The position numbers and the translations under genes are program-made. A model generated the notes under the pieces. The model was not told the DNA's origin. It did no database searches and worked only from the letters and a program-made list of their open reading frames with translations. DNA of 64,000 nt, taken from positions 49,679-113,678 of the forward strand of contig NZ_OEZH01000182.1 of assembly GCF_900243075.1 (NCBI RefSeq), read 5' to 3'. This DNA comes from Clostridioides difficile (GTDB taxonomy: Bacteria > Bacillota > Clostridia > Peptostreptococcales > Peptostreptococcaceae). Each line of letters opens with the position of its first letter. The first letter of the stretch is position 1. Below, in pieces: positions 25,693 to 36,149 of this stretch.

Positions 25693-25728
25693 AAAAAAAG
25701 CTATATCTTATCTAGATATAGCTTTTTT
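25693..25728 (-). terminator. Intrinsic terminator after prsA
   Basis: AAAAAAGCTATATCT pairs with AGATATAGCTTTTTT (15-bp perfect stem, 5-nt loop), giving T-runs on both strands, 25 bases after the prsA stop. Confidence 0.9.
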
Positions 25729-25752
25729 AAGCATATTACTCTTTTTTAGGTT

Positions 25753-26748
25753 TTAAATTGTGATTTTATTTATTACTTTTTCATCTTTTTCTACTTTAGC
25801 TTCTTTAGTTAATTTTTCTATTTGCTCTTGATATTTATTTTTTAACAATTGGTCTTTTATAGTTTCTTTAGCATCTTCAAATGATGTTTGCTCATTTATC
25901 CTGTCTGTTACTTTAATTATATGGTATCCATATTGAGTTTCAACTAAATTAGATATTTCACCTTTTTTCATAGAAAAAGCAGCGTCTTCAAATTCAGCAA
26001 CCATTTGCCCTCTTGAGAAGAATCCTAATTTACCACCATCACTTGCTGAAGCATCTTGTGAATATTTTTTTGCCACTTTTGCAAAATCTTCACCTGATTT
26101 AACTTCTTTAAGAGCCTCTTCAGCCTTTTTCTTAGCTTCAGCCTTTTCCTTATCTGAAAGTGGCTTGTTATTATCATCTACTGTTTTCAATAATATATGA
26201 GAAGCTTCTACCTCATCTTTTTTGAATTCATCTTTATGTGTATTATAGTATTTTTTCATTTCTTCGTCTGATATTTTAGTCTTTTTAGTAAAGTTACTTT
26301 GATAGTTTTGCATTGCTAAATCTTTCTCTTGTTGGTCTTTTAAAAACGCATCATCTATTCCTAACTTTTCAAGCTGTTCTTTATATTTTTCATCTTTACT
26401 CATAGCATCTTTTAAATCTTTAAAACTTTTTTCAACATCTTCTTTTTTAGGAAGTAAGTTGTCTTTTTTAGCTTGAGAATATATTACTTCTGTAGTTATA
26501 AGTTGATCAAGAATTAAGTCTTTAAACTTGTCCTTATACTTTACTCCTTTTTCAACTTCTTTGTCCCAGATATCTTTTCCGTAAGTTTGTTCCATAGAAT
26601 CTTTATAAAGAGCTATAGTTTTTTTAAATTCATCTAATGATATTTTTGTACCATTTACTGTTGCTACAGTTCCATCTGTGCTTGCACTACAAGCTGTTAT
26701 TGATACTACAACTATCATAGCTATTACTAACGTTATTACTTTTTTCAA
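25753..26748 (-). CDS. prsA: Foldase lipoprotein PrsA, parvulin-type peptidyl-prolyl isomerase
   Basis: 331 residues from a TTG start with AAGGGATG upstream. Lipoprotein signal peptide: basic start, hydrophobic core and lipobox ITAC (Cys20). An N-terminal SurA-like chaperone region is followed by a parvulin domain (about 175-275) with VEASHILLKT, GGKLGFFSRGQMV and GYHIIKV. It helps exported proteins fold on the outer face of the membrane. It is downstream of mfd and is ended by a strong hairpin. C. difficile-type genomes have more than one PrsA-like protein, so the number is not given. Confidence 0.93.
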   Translation of the reverse strand: MKKVITLVIAMIVVVSITACSASTDGTVATVNGTKISLDEFKKTIALYKDSMEQTYGKDIWDKEVEKGVKYKDKFKDLILDQLITTEVIYSQAKKDNLLPKKEDVEKSFKDLKDAMSKDEKYKEQLEKLGIDDAFLKDQQEKDLAMQNYQSNFTKKTKISDEEMKKYYNTHKDEFKKDEVEASHILLKTVDDNNKPLSDKEKAEAKKKAEEALKEVKSGEDFAKVAKKYSQDASASDGGKLGFFSRGQMVAEFEDAAFSMKKGEISNLVETQYGYHIIKVTDRINEQTSFEDAKETIKDQLLKNKYQEQIEKLTKEAKVEKDEKVINKITI

Positions 26749-26778
26749 ATTTAAAACATCCCTTCTTAAATTTACAAG

Positions 26779-29700
26779 TTATTTGACCTTGCACATTTTT
26801 TCTAACAGTTCTTCTAATTCTGTAACTATATTATAACCTATTTTTTGTTTAGTTCTATACTTTGTTATTGGAACTAATAATATTTCATCTTTTACTTGTC
26901 TAATTTTTTCTATTTTCAATATCTTACACAATGATTTTATATAAGCTATTGTAAGAAGTGTTTGAACTGGTTTAGGTATATCAGAGAATCTATCTTCAAG
27001 TTCTTCCTGTATATCCAACATATCTTCTTTATTTTCAATAGAAGCTATTTTCTTATACATTTCAATCTTAATCAGTTCATCTTTGATATAATTATCTGGA
27101 ATGTATGCATTTACACTTAAATCTATTTCAACATCAATTTCTTCCACAATAGGCTCACCTTTAACCTTTTTAATTGCATCATTAAGCATTTTAACATACA
27201 AATCATAACCTATAACTGCCATATGACCATGTTGTTGAGAACCTAAAATATTTCCAGCTCCTCTTATTTCAAGGTCTCTCATTGCTATTTTAAAACCTGA
27301 ACCAAACTCTGTAAATTCTCTAATGGCTTTTAACCTTTTCTCTGCTATCTCACTTAGAGTTTTATCTTTTTCATATAAAAGATATGCATATCCTTGTCTT
27401 GAGCTTCTTCCAACCCTACCTCTTAATTGGTAAAGTTGAGCTAATCCCATTTTATCTGCATCATATATAATCATTGTATTTGCATTGGATATATCCATAC
27501 CAGTTTCAATTATTGTAGTACAGACTAATACATCATAATCTTTATTTAAAAATCCTAGGATTATATTTTCTAATGATTTAGAAGTCATTCTTCCATGAGC
27601 AACAGCTACTCTAGCATCTGGTACGAGCTTTTGAATCATACTTGCCATCTCTTCAATGTGTTCAACTCTATTGTATACAAAAAATACCTGTCCACCTCTA
27701 CTTAACTCTCTCTCTATCTCATCTTGAATTACACTTTCCTTACTCTCTGTAACATATGTTATTACAGGGTGTCTTTCTTGTGGAGGTTCTTCTATAACAC
27801 TCATATCTCTTATTCCACTTAAAGACATATGTAAAGTTCTTGGTATAGGAGTTGCTGAAAGCGTAAGTACATCTACTGTAGATTTAATTTTCTTTAGGGC
27901 TTCCTTATGTTTTACCCCAAATCTTTGCTCTTCATCAATGACTACAAGACCTAAGTTTGGTAAATTTATATCTTTGGATATTATCCTATGTGTTCCAATT
28001 AAAATATCTACTAATCCTTTTTTAGCGTCTTCAATAATTTGTTTTTGTTGTTTTGGAGTTTTAAATCTACTTAAAACTTCCACTCTCAAAGGATAATTTT
28101 CAAACCTCTCTTTAAACGTATTATAATGTTGTTGGGCTAATATTGTTGTTGGAACCAATACAGCAACTTGTTTTTGATCCATACAAGCTTTAAAAATACT
28201 TCTAATCGCCACCTCTGTTTTTCCATAACCAACATCCCCACATACAAGTCTATCCATTACCTTGCTTGATTCCATATCTTTTTTAGTTTCTTCTATTGCC
28301 TTCAATTGGTCTTCTGTTTCTTGATATGGAAATAACGATTCAAACTCTGCCTGCCAAGGTGTATCTTTTGAAAACTTGTATCCTTGTATTTTTTCACGTT
28401 TTGCATAAAGTTCGATTAAGTCCTTTGTCATATCTTCAATTTCTTTTTTAACTTTTGCTTTTGCCTTTGTCCATTCGTTTGTTCCAAGCTTATTTAACTT
28501 AACTTTTTCTACCTCTGCACCAATATATTTTTGCACTTTATCCATCTGGTCTATTGGCACATATAGGTTATCTCCACCTTGATATACTATTTTCATATAA
28601 TCTTTTTTAATAGCATTGACTGTAATTTGCTCAATTCCTGTGTATCTACCTACACCACTATTTTCATGTACTACATAGTCTCCAACACTTAAATCTAAAA
28701 ATGATTCTATCTTCTTTCCTTTTTTAACCTTTTTATTATTAGTCTTAGATGCTCTTTTATAAACACCTATCATTTCATTGTCTGTTATAACAACAAACTT
28801 TATAGATTTATATTGGAAGCCACTATTTATATGTGCAGGCACAATCACAACTTGAGAAGATTTAATTTCAATGTTTCTATCTTTAGAAACAGTCGTTTCT
28901 AAACCTTTATCCAATAAATCTTTTCCTAATTTATTTGCTCTTTCTAATGTATTTGTTGCTAAAATTATTTTGTATCCATTATATTTCAGCCGATTTAATT
29001 CTTCTACAAGCAACTCTACTTTTCCATTAAATGTAGGAACTTCTCTGCTTTCAAAGTTGATTATAGATTTTATGGAAAAGTTGTTTATAGACTTTGGCAA
29101 TAGTGAGTTTAATACTACAGACTTGTCTTTTACTAGATACTCTAAATCTGTATAGTGATACAATAGTTTTCCTTGATTTTTAATAGCCAGACCTCTTTCA
29201 AGATTCAGTTTATAATTTTCTCTAAACTCATTTATATAATTTTCGCATCTTTCTTTAAGCCTTGTTATATCATTGATAAATACTATTGCATCATCTGATA
29301 GATAAGTAAATATGCTTTTATTTTCTTCTGGATAAATATAATCTATATAATTCTCTACACCTTCAAAATAAGTCTTACTAGATATATAATCTATATTTTG
29401 AAATGTACCTTCATCAGTATTTTTAGTTGTTTCTTTTTTTAGTTTAACTAATGCATCTGTAGTCTTCTCTGGATAAATAAATTCCCTAGATGGAGTTATA
29501 GAAAACTGTTGTAATTTATCAATTGATTTTTGTGAATATACATCAAAAGTTCGTATGGAATCTATCTCATCATCAAATAATTCCATACGAATTGGATTTG
29601 TATATTCAAGTGAAAATACATCAATAATTCCACCCCTTATACTAAATTGACCAAACCCCTCTATTTTTGAAACTCTTTCATATCCTAATGAAACTAATTT

Positions 29701-30165
29701 CTCAGTTAATTTTTCTAAATCTAAGCTATCTCCCACTTTATAGCGAGATACACTATCAAGTAAAACTTGTTTTGGTATGTATTTTCTTAAAACAGCCTCA
29801 ATAGAAGTTACTAAAATTATCTTTTCCTTATTTGCTAGTTTTAACAATACCTTTAATTTCTTTGCTTCTTCGTTTCTGTCCTTTGCATCTAAGTGATAAA
29901 AATAAATATCTTGAAATCCTAAATATTCAACTTTATCTTCAATATAAAAACTTAAATCTTCATATACTTTCTTTGCTTCTAAATCACTACTAGTTATAAA
30001 AATTATTTGTCGTGATAAATCATTAAATATAGAATACGATATATGAGGTTTTTGTACTGGTAAAAGTCCATTAACCAATAATGAGCCTTTTGTATTTTTT
30101 ATACAGTTTATTATATCTTTATACTCTTTTGAATTTTGCAAAGGATATAAAAAAACATCATTCAT
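26779..30165 (-). CDS. mfd: Transcription-repair coupling factor
   Basis: 1128 residues, normal for Mfd. UvrB-like N-terminal part, then the RNA polymerase interaction domain around FLDLSVGDYVVHENSGVGRYTGIE (Tudor-like CarD fold). A RecG-like translocase follows with Walker A CGDVGYGKTEVA (about 647-658), DEEQ box VIDEEQRFGVKH and motif VI QLRGRVGRS. A C-terminal TRCF domain follows. It removes stalled RNA polymerase from damaged DNA and recruits UvrA. It lies just after pth, the same order as spoVC(pth)-fin-mfd in Bacillus. Confidence 0.97.
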   Translation of the reverse strand: MNDVFLYPLQNSKEYKDIINCIKNTKGSLLVNGLLPVQKPHISYSIFNDLSRQIIFITSSDLEAKKVYEDLSFYIEDKVEYLGFQDIYFYHLDAKDRNEEAKKLKVLLKLANKEKIILVTSIEAVLRKYIPKQVLLDSVSRYKVGDSLDLEKLTEKLVSLGYERVSKIEGFGQFSIRGGIIDVFSLEYTNPIRMELFDDEIDSIRTFDVYSQKSIDKLQQFSITPSREFIYPEKTTDALVKLKKETTKNTDEGTFQNIDYISSKTYFEGVENYIDYIYPEENKSIFTYLSDDAIVFINDITRLKERCENYINEFRENYKLNLERGLAIKNQGKLLYHYTDLEYLVKDKSVVLNSLLPKSINNFSIKSIINFESREVPTFNGKVELLVEELNRLKYNGYKIILATNTLERANKLGKDLLDKGLETTVSKDRNIEIKSSQVVIVPAHINSGFQYKSIKFVVITDNEMIGVYKRASKTNNKKVKKGKKIESFLDLSVGDYVVHENSGVGRYTGIEQITVNAIKKDYMKIVYQGGDNLYVPIDQMDKVQKYIGAEVEKVKLNKLGTNEWTKAKAKVKKEIEDMTKDLIELYAKREKIQGYKFSKDTPWQAEFESLFPYQETEDQLKAIEETKKDMESSKVMDRLVCGDVGYGKTEVAIRSIFKACMDQKQVAVLVPTTILAQQHYNTFKERFENYPLRVEVLSRFKTPKQQKQIIEDAKKGLVDILIGTHRIISKDINLPNLGLVVIDEEQRFGVKHKEALKKIKSTVDVLTLSATPIPRTLHMSLSGIRDMSVIEEPPQERHPVITYVTESKESVIQDEIERELSRGGQVFFVYNRVEHIEEMASMIQKLVPDARVAVAHGRMTSKSLENIILGFLNKDYDVLVCTTIIETGMDISNANTMIIYDADKMGLAQLYQLRGRVGRSSRQGYAYLLYEKDKTLSEIAEKRLKAIREFTEFGSGFKIAMRDLEIRGAGNILGSQQHGHMAVIGYDLYVKMLNDAIKKVKGEPIVEEIDVEIDLSVNAYIPDNYIKDELIKIEMYKKIASIENKEDMLDIQEELEDRFSDIPKPVQTLLTIAYIKSLCKILKIEKIRQVKDEILLVPITKYRTKQKIGYNIVTELEELLEKMCKVK

Positions 30166-30181
30166 TTAAATCTCCCTCTCA

Positions 30182-30742
30182 CTATCCATTGTATTTGTTC
30201 ATAGACATATCTATATTTTCTCTTATTATTGAGTCAATAGCACATGCCGCTTTTTCTAGTGCTTCATTTATATTATCAGATTCTTCTTTTCTAAATCTAG
30301 AAAGTACAAAGTCTGCTAAGTCTTGACCAACTTCTGGCTTAGACACACCTACTCTTACTCTTGGAAAATCATTTGAACCTAGGCATTTAGTTATGGATTT
30401 CATACCATTATGAGTTCCTCCACTTCCTTTTTTTCTTATGCGTATCTTTCCAACATCTAAATCTATATCATCATATACTACTACTATATTACTTAAATCA
30501 ACCTTGTAATATTTATATATATCTATTAATGTTTCTCCACTTAAATTCATATAAGTTTGTGGTTTTACTAATAATACTTTTTCAGTTCCTACTCTACCTT
30601 CACCAATTAAGGCTTTATGCTTTATCTTAGTAACACTAATGCTGTATTCTTTTGCAAGAATATCTATGACATCAAATCCAACGTTATGTCTAGTCTTCTC
30701 ATACTTCTTCCCTGGATTACCTAACCCTACTACTACGTACAT
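30182..30742 (-). CDS. pth: Peptidyl-tRNA hydrolase
   Basis: 186 residues. It frees tRNA from dropped-off peptidyl-tRNA. Conserved parts: [20 protein letters not shown] (with the catalytic His at about residue 20), [40 protein letters not shown] and [19 protein letters not shown] precedes the ATG. It sits between the last pilus gene and mfd, so the pilus operon could read into it. In Bacillus the homologue is spoVC, essential for growth and linked to sporulation. Confidence 0.97.
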   Translation of the reverse strand: MYVVVGLGNPGKKYEKTRHNVGFDVIDILAKEYSISVTKIKHKALIGEGRVGTEKVLLVKPQTYMNLSGETLIDIYKYYKVDLSNIVVVYDDIDLDVGKIRIRKKGSGGTHNGMKSITKCLGSNDFPRVRVGVSKPEVGQDLADFVLSRFRKEESDNINEALEKAACAIDSIIRENIDMSMNKYNG

Positions 30743-30755
30743 TTCTTACCTCCTG

Positions 30756-31406
30756 TTATATAAATTTGTATAACAAACTATAATAAAAATTAAATATATT
30801 ATACTCTGTAAATATTATTATAATTGTCGCTAGAGAAATAAAAGGTGTAAAAGGAATTTGCTTTGTTATATTTATACCTTTAAATATTTTAGTTATGTAT
30901 AAAATAACAAAAAACAAAAACGCTAAAATAAATGATAAAACTATCACATAAAACCCATAATTATTTCCCAATGCAAAGCAACATAAGCTATAGAGACCTA
31001 CATCTCCATAGCCTAATCCTTTTGTTAATTTAGCAATAATATAAGGTATAATAAAGCCTATTGCTAGTCCAATTATATGATTCATATAGTCAAATTGCAC
31101 AATATTACAAAAGACCAAAAAAATTATACCTTGAACTATTATACCACTAACTATTGTTATATCATATACATATATTGTGTAGTAATCTATAATGGATATA
31201 ATTATTAGAAATGGAATTAATACCACATATTGTACACATTCTACACTAATTCCAAATTTTAGATATATTAATACAGATAAAACTACAGTTATTATGTAAA
31301 TAAAAAACATATTATATAGATTTTTCTTTTCTCTATCACAAAAAATAGATAGAGATTTATTTATCAAATGTGCAAAAAATAAGGAAATTATTATTATATA
31401 CTCCAT
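30756..31406 (-). CDS. pilD2: Second prepilin peptidase-like A24 protein (PilD2)
   Basis: 216 residues with about eight membrane helices. It keeps the aspartyl protease pair of the A24 family as Asp74 (SIIDYYT) and Asp135 in the GYGD motif (132-135). It lacks the N-terminal cytoplasmic methyltransferase domain with CxxC pairs seen in PilD1. It could still cleave prepilins but not methylate them, or it may act on other substrates. It is the last gene of the pilus operon, 103 bases after pilD1. The name follows my memory of the C. difficile pilus locus. Confidence 0.78.
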   Translation of the reverse strand: MEYIIIISLFFAHLINKSLSIFCDREKKNLYNMFFIYIITVVLSVLIYLKFGISVECVQYVVLIPFLIIISIIDYYTIYVYDITIVSGIIVQGIIFLVFCNIVQFDYMNHIIGLAIGFIIPYIIAKLTKGLGYGDVGLYSLCCFALGNNYGFYVIVLSFILAFLFFVILYITKIFKGINITKQIPFTPFISLATIIIIFTEYNIFNFYYSLLYKFI

Positions 31407-31509
31407 AGTCTACAGCACTTTAGTAATAGGGTTAATAATAATATTGTCCTTATTAAATACTTTAATTCACTTTTATAAAAATTAAAACTTGCTTAAGTTT
31501 AACTATTGT

Positions 31510-32292
31510 TTACATAATCATAGAAAAATAAAGTTCAAGTAATTGTCTTCCACATAAGATTGTTATTAATGTTCCAATTGATATAAACGGACCATATGGT
31601 ATAACAGAATTGTATTCCTTTCCCTTTATCTTACTTAGAATTATCACACAAATTCCATATACTGCTCCCACATAAACACTTAGTAGGGCTGTCAAAAGAC
31701 CATTTTTGGCACCCATGTAAAGACCTATCATTGCAAATAGTTTAATATCTCCTCCGCCCATACACTCTTTTTTTATTATAAATTCAATCAGAAGCACTAT
31801 AAGCCAAACGCTTCCTCCACAAATAAAAGCTCCTATAATTGAATTCTTAATTGGGATTTCTTTAAAAAGAAGATTAAAAATTATAGCAAATATAGCTCCA
31901 AAAACCAGTATTTTATCTGGTATTATAAAGTGGTCAATATCTATAAATGTTATTATAATCAGTAAAGATACAAGAACTAAATAATAGATGGTTGCTGTGG
32001 ATATTCCATATATTATAAATACTGTTAAAAATAAAATTCCTGTAATTAATTCTACTATAGCATACCTACTAGAAATTTTCTCACAACAATATCTACACTT
32101 TCTTCCACTCATTAAATAGCTTAGTACTGGTATTAAGTCTATCGGCTTTAGTCTAGTATTGCAACTCATACAATGGGATGGAGGTCTAGAAATAGATATA
32201 CCTTCTGGAATCCTAAAGATGCAAACATTGAAGAAACTTCCAAACACTAGACCTACCATAAATACATACAAATTAACGATTATAATGTCCAT
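31510..32292 (-). CDS. pilD1: Type IV prepilin peptidase/N-methyltransferase (PilD1)
   Basis: 260 residues, bifunctional enzyme that cuts the leader of prepilins and methylates the new N-terminus. N-terminal domain with the two Cys pairs C41xxC44 and C66xxC69 and the motif GSFFNVCIFRIP. The protease aspartates are Asp118 in FIDIDHFIIPD and the GGGD motif (179-182). Helix count and length are typical. Its start overlaps the end of pilT by 20 bases, so they are translationally linked. Confidence 0.93.
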   Translation of the reverse strand: MDIIIVNLYVFMVGLVFGSFFNVCIFRIPEGISISRPPSHCMSCNTRLKPIDLIPVLSYLMSGRKCRYCCEKISSRYAIVELITGILFLTVFIIYGISTATIYYLVLVSLLIIITFIDIDHFIIPDKILVFGAIFAIIFNLLFKEIPIKNSIIGAFICGGSVWLIVLLIEFIIKKECMGGGDIKLFAMIGLYMGAKNGLLTALLSVYVGAVYGICVIILSKIKGKEYNSVIPYGPFISIGTLITILCGRQLLELYFSMIM

Positions 32293-33355
32293 TATAATTT
32301 ACTCCACCTATCATTCTTGTCATAAACTCTTGGTCAGTACATCTACTAATTGCTATATCTTTTGTAATCCTTCCATTTTTATAAAGTTCCATTAAATCTT
32401 GGTCCATAGTTTTCATACCAGCTTTAACTCCAGTTTGTATCATGTTTGGAATTTGATATGTTTTGCCTTCTCTTATCAAATTTTTTATTGCTGGAGTAGC
32501 AAACATCAATTCAATTGCAGCTATTCTACCTTTTCCATCTGCTGTAGGAAGTAGTTGCTGTGATACTACACCTTCACAAACTGTAGATAGCTGTGTTTTT
32601 ATTTGTTGTTGTTGAGATGGTTGGAACATGTCCACTATTCTATCGATTGTCTTGGCTGCCCCAACTGTATGTAGTGTTGAAAATACTAGATGACCTGTTT
32701 CTGCTGCTGTTAATGCTATTGATACAGTTTCAGGGTCTCTCATTTCTCCTATTAGTATTACATCTGGGTCTTGACGTAAAATAGCTCTAAGAGCTGAGTG
32801 AAAACTTTCTGTATCAGTTCCTACCTCTCTTTGATTTACTAAACTTTGTTTGTGGTGGTGTACATATTCTATTGGGTCTTCAAGTGTAATTATATGTTTT
32901 TGTTGTGTTTCATTTATTATATTTATCATACTCGCAAGTGTTGTACTTTTACCACTTCCTGTTGGTCCTGTAACTAAAACTAATCCTTTGTGCTTTTCAG
33001 TAAATGATTTTATATTTTCTGGAAGACCCAATTTTTCAAAAGTAGGTATTTCTGCTGTTATAGTTCTTATTGCTATTGCATAATTTCCTTTTTGTCTATA
33101 TGCGTTTACCCTAAATCTTTCACCTGTTTTTAGTGAAGCTGAAAAATCAGCTTCTCCATGTTCTTTTATCACTTTAAACATAGATTCCCCTGCTATATCT
33201 TTTGCCATTTGCATTGTTATCTCTGGTGTCAGTATCTGTTCACTTAGTTTTACAAATCCACCTTTTACTCTAGCCACAGGATTTGTTCCAACTGTTATGT
33301 GTATATCTGATGCGTTTAGTCTTATACCTTGCTCCAATAAATCATAAATATACAT
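32273..33355 (-). CDS. pilT: Type IV pilus retraction ATPase PilT
   Basis: 360 residues, hexameric secretion-type ATPase that powers pilus retraction. Walker A GPTGSGKSTT, Asp box ITLEDPIEYVH, Walker B LIGEMRDPETVS and His box STLHTVGAAKT are all intact. The C-terminal retraction motif appears as AIRNLI-like PAIKNLIREGK. It is distinguished from PilB by its short N-terminal domain and absence of the Cys4 zinc site. It follows pilK by about 105 bases. Full motifs suggest active retraction and possibly twitching motility. Confidence 0.94.
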   Translation of the reverse strand: MYIYDLLEQGIRLNASDIHITVGTNPVARVKGGFVKLSEQILTPEITMQMAKDIAGESMFKVIKEHGEADFSASLKTGERFRVNAYRQKGNYAIAIRTITAEIPTFEKLGLPENIKSFTEKHKGLVLVTGPTGSGKSTTLASMINIINETQQKHIITLEDPIEYVHHHKQSLVNQREVGTDTESFHSALRAILRQDPDVILIGEMRDPETVSIALTAAETGHLVFSTLHTVGAAKTIDRIVDMFQPSQQQQIKTQLSTVCEGVVSQQLLPTADGKGRIAAIELMFATPAIKNLIREGKTYQIPNMIQTGVKAGMKTMDQDLMELYKNGRITKDIAISRCTDQEFMTRMIGGVNYNGHYNR

Positions 33356-33460
33356 AATATTTACTCTCCATATCTTCTATTAGTTTGCTTACTCTTTTAG
33401 TAATAAATTTATAAAATTATTTTAGTATTTATTTGTTTATACTAAATTACTTTTTTGTAT

Positions 33461-34972
33461 TTAGTTTATTTTTTTATATGAGCTCACATCATGACTAATT
33501 GAAATTATATCTTTTATTTCGTCACTATCTGTCTCATTTTTTTTAATTTTAAAGTTCACAATAGCTTGGACTTTATATTTTGATTTTGAATTTATCTCTT
33601 CACCCAATCCAGGAATAGCTTTTTCAAGTCTTTCTGGTTCTATCTCAGTTATCCCATTTTTATCACCAGTAACTGTAAGGTTCATTTCTGTGCTATATCC
33701 ATTCTCAATTAGTTTTAACCAATCTTCTTTTGTCGAATTATATTCAGCTTTATAAAAAGGTATCTTTAGAGATATATCTTCTGTTTTAGCCACCTCTTGA
33801 GGTTTTAATTCTTTTATTCTACATTTTATCTCTGTTAGTGTCTCTCTTTGAAGTTGTTTCAAAGTTTCGCTTAATCCAAATGCATCAAAGTCTGAAGGTA
33901 ATTCTCTATACATCTCAATTTTAATTTTATTAAACTGCTCGATAATCTCATATAATAAACTCTTATATTGTTCATAATTTTCTGCTGTATTGTTATTTCC
34001 TTTAGAGATATTTGAGCTTAGAACATCAAACTTTTGTACATTATCAAATAATTTAGATTTCAGATTATTTAATTCTTTACTTCTATTTGGAATTTTTTCT
34101 ATATATTTATTCAACTCATTCCAATAGTTACTCCAATTTCTATCAATCAAATCTCTTTGTATCAATTCTAAATACTGTGTTTGATTTGGAATTCCATCTA
34201 GGACTTCTACTTTTGATGCATTGCGATGAAATATTGTATGTCTATATTCATTCATATTTTGTATAGCTAGAGAGATTTTATCTAGAGCTTTATATGTGTA
34301 CATAAACGCATTATCAATATGTTCATCTTTTTCAATACTACCATCTTCCAAAAAGTATTTAAACATCATATCATTTCCCAAAAGTTTTGATTCATAGTTA
34401 ACCATCCTATCAATGTCTGATTCTAGTTTTTGTTGTGTTATATTAGAAATATCACCATTATTATAGTTGCTACTTAACTCTAATATCAAATCTTTGTTTG
34501 AATTTATAGAAGAATAAACCATACTAACTTCATCACTTTGCATAATACCTAGTTTTTCTATTTCTATTAGCTCATCTCTTGCTTTATCTAAATCTTTGCA
34601 TGCTGTAGCTATATAATATTTTATATTATTCATATATTTAAGCTGTATTTCTTCAAGACTTTCCTCTTCATTTTCATTCGATACTGTCCTTAAAGTTACT
34701 TTATCATTCTTATCATTCTCTTTTTTAAAATCATCATTTATTTTTTCAAGCTCATCATATAATTTTTCATATGCTTTATCAATACTATTTTCCACACATG
34801 TTTCTGCTAAATACTTTGCTTGTATACCCTCATTGGTCGTCTTTGTAGATTTTATTCTATTAGCTATCTGATTCGAAAATGTCAATCCAACAATAGAAAG
34901 CAATGCTACTACAACCAGAACTAAAACTAAAGCTGCCCCTCTCTCACTTTTAAATTTATTCCACTTCCTCAA
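33461..34972 (-). CDS. pilK: Large minor pilin PilK (GspK/PilX-like)
   Basis: 503 residues. The prepilin-like start KSERGAALVLVLVVVALLSIVGL has a cleavage site after Gly, but Leu/Val stand where other pilins have Glu5, as in GspK/PilX-type tip pilins that cap a pseudopilin complex. A large mostly helical, charged region follows and is much bigger than ordinary pilins. It probably sits at the pilus tip with PilU and PilV. The gene name follows memory of the C. difficile locus. It begins 20 bases after the pilU stop. Confidence 0.78.
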   Translation of the reverse strand: MRKWNKFKSERGAALVLVLVVVALLSIVGLTFSNQIANRIKSTKTTNEGIQAKYLAETCVENSIDKAYEKLYDELEKINDDFKKENDKNDKVTLRTVSNENEEESLEEIQLKYMNNIKYYIATACKDLDKARDELIEIEKLGIMQSDEVSMVYSSINSNKDLILELSSNYNNGDISNITQQKLESDIDRMVNYESKLLGNDMMFKYFLEDGSIEKDEHIDNAFMYTYKALDKISLAIQNMNEYRHTIFHRNASKVEVLDGIPNQTQYLELIQRDLIDRNWSNYWNELNKYIEKIPNRSKELNNLKSKLFDNVQKFDVLSSNISKGNNNTAENYEQYKSLLYEIIEQFNKIKIEMYRELPSDFDAFGLSETLKQLQRETLTEIKCRIKELKPQEVAKTEDISLKIPFYKAEYNSTKEDWLKLIENGYSTEMNLTVTGDKNGITEIEPERLEKAIPGLGEEINSKSKYKVQAIVNFKIKKNETDSDEIKDIISISHDVSSYKKIN

Positions 34973-34992
34973 AATCTCACCCCCAAGTAAAA

Positions 34993-35520
34993 TTATTTAT
35001 CTTTAAATATTTCAGTTACAATTTTAACTTCTTTTTTACTTGAATAGTCATTCATGCTTTTTCCAGTTGCAGTTATTTTATATATCTGACCATTTTTATC
35101 TTCTACAATAATCTTTATCTTATTTGTAATATTTTCTTTGTCGATTAAATTACCATCTTCATCCTCTATTGTTGTAATCTTTTCATATGGAGTATCATAT
35201 AGGCTCACATCACCCTCACTAAGCACTTTATCATATACAACTTTTTTTGACTTATCTATTAGTTTTTCATATATGACAGTTCCATCTTCTTTTTTATCTA
35301 GACTATCAAAATCAAATTCTCCACTTTTTATTTTTTCTCTTAGATTTTCTATTTCACTTTGAACATAGTTTAAGGAACTTATATCTGTTTCATTTTTAGT
35401 ATTGACTTTATTATTAGTATTGATAATATTAAAAAATGCAAATAGTATAATTCCCATAATAGCCATAGCTACTAATACTTCAATTAAGGAAAATCCTTTT
35501 TCACTACTTTTTTTACCCAT
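34993..35520 (-). CDS. pilU: Minor pilin PilU
   Basis: 175 residues with a class III leader KSSEKG cut before FSLIEVLVAMAIMGIILFAFF; Glu5 is present. A short soluble domain follows with charged loops (DEDGNLIDKENI). Minor pilins of this kind prime pilus assembly and are placed at the tip together with PilV and PilK. It lies between pilV and pilK. The specific name is taken from memory of the C. difficile operon order, and the minor-pilin class is clear from sequence. Confidence 0.8.
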   Translation of the reverse strand: MGKKSSEKGFSLIEVLVAMAIMGIILFAFFNIINTNNKVNTKNETDISSLNYVQSEIENLREKIKSGEFDFDSLDKKEDGTVIYEKLIDKSKKVVYDKVLSEGDVSLYDTPYEKITTIEDEDGNLIDKENITNKIKIIVEDKNGQIYKITATGKSMNDYSSKKEVKIVTEIFKDK

Positions 35521-35556
35521 ATTTTATCAACCTACTTATTTTTAAATAAATTCTCG

Positions 35557-36126
35557 TTAACCAATTCTCGACATAACATCAAATGTATAAGTCTTGTTAT
35601 TTAAATCACTATTTTTATGACTTTCTTGCACTGATTCATTATAATATATATTTACAGTATAAATAGATTTACCAGCTTGTTTTTCTATTTTAAATGGTGT
35701 TTTCTTCATTTCTTTATTATTTTGAACTAGTGGTTGATTAGAGATTATTTCTTCTCTAAGTGTATTTTCAGCATCATTTGCATTTTCTTGAATTCTTGTT
35801 ACAGAGTACACACCTGTATTATTTTTAGTTTCTATAGAAACTTCATATTTTATAGTTTTATCTGGAGTCTCTACACTATATTCATAATTACTTCCCAAAC
35901 TAGTTTTAGTTATCTCCTTGCAGTTCTCCAAATCTCTATTTAGATACTTATTAATTAGATTAACATTCACTTGAGCATCTGTAATGATTTGTTGCTTTTT
36001 TACTGCTGATGTTATACCATTGAACACTTTATAAGAAATGCTTAAAACTATTGTCAGTATAAACACAGCTACTATTATTTCTAATAAGGTAAGACCCTTT
36101 TCATTATTTTTGTACAAACTCATCAC
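35557..36126 (-). CDS. pilV: Minor pilin PilV
   Basis: 189 residues with leader ...NNEKG then LTLLEIIVAVFILTIVLSISYKVF; Glu5 of the mature form is present. The rest resembles PilW/GspJ-type minor pilins (long helix then beta-rich domain with VSVTRIQENAND-like strands). It is encoded between pilO and pilU and should be cut by PilD1. Its likely place is the initiation complex at the pilus tip. The name follows the published C. difficile locus as I remember it. Confidence 0.8.
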   Translation of the reverse strand: MMSLYKNNEKGLTLLEIIVAVFILTIVLSISYKVFNGITSAVKKQQIITDAQVNVNLINKYLNRDLENCKEITKTSLGSNYEYSVETPDKTIKYEVSIETKNNTGVYSVTRIQENANDAENTLREEIISNQPLVQNNKEMKKTPFKIEKQAGKSIYTVNIYYNESVQESHKNSDLNNKTYTFDVMSRIG

Positions 36127-36149
36127 CTATCTTTAAAGCCCATTTAACT

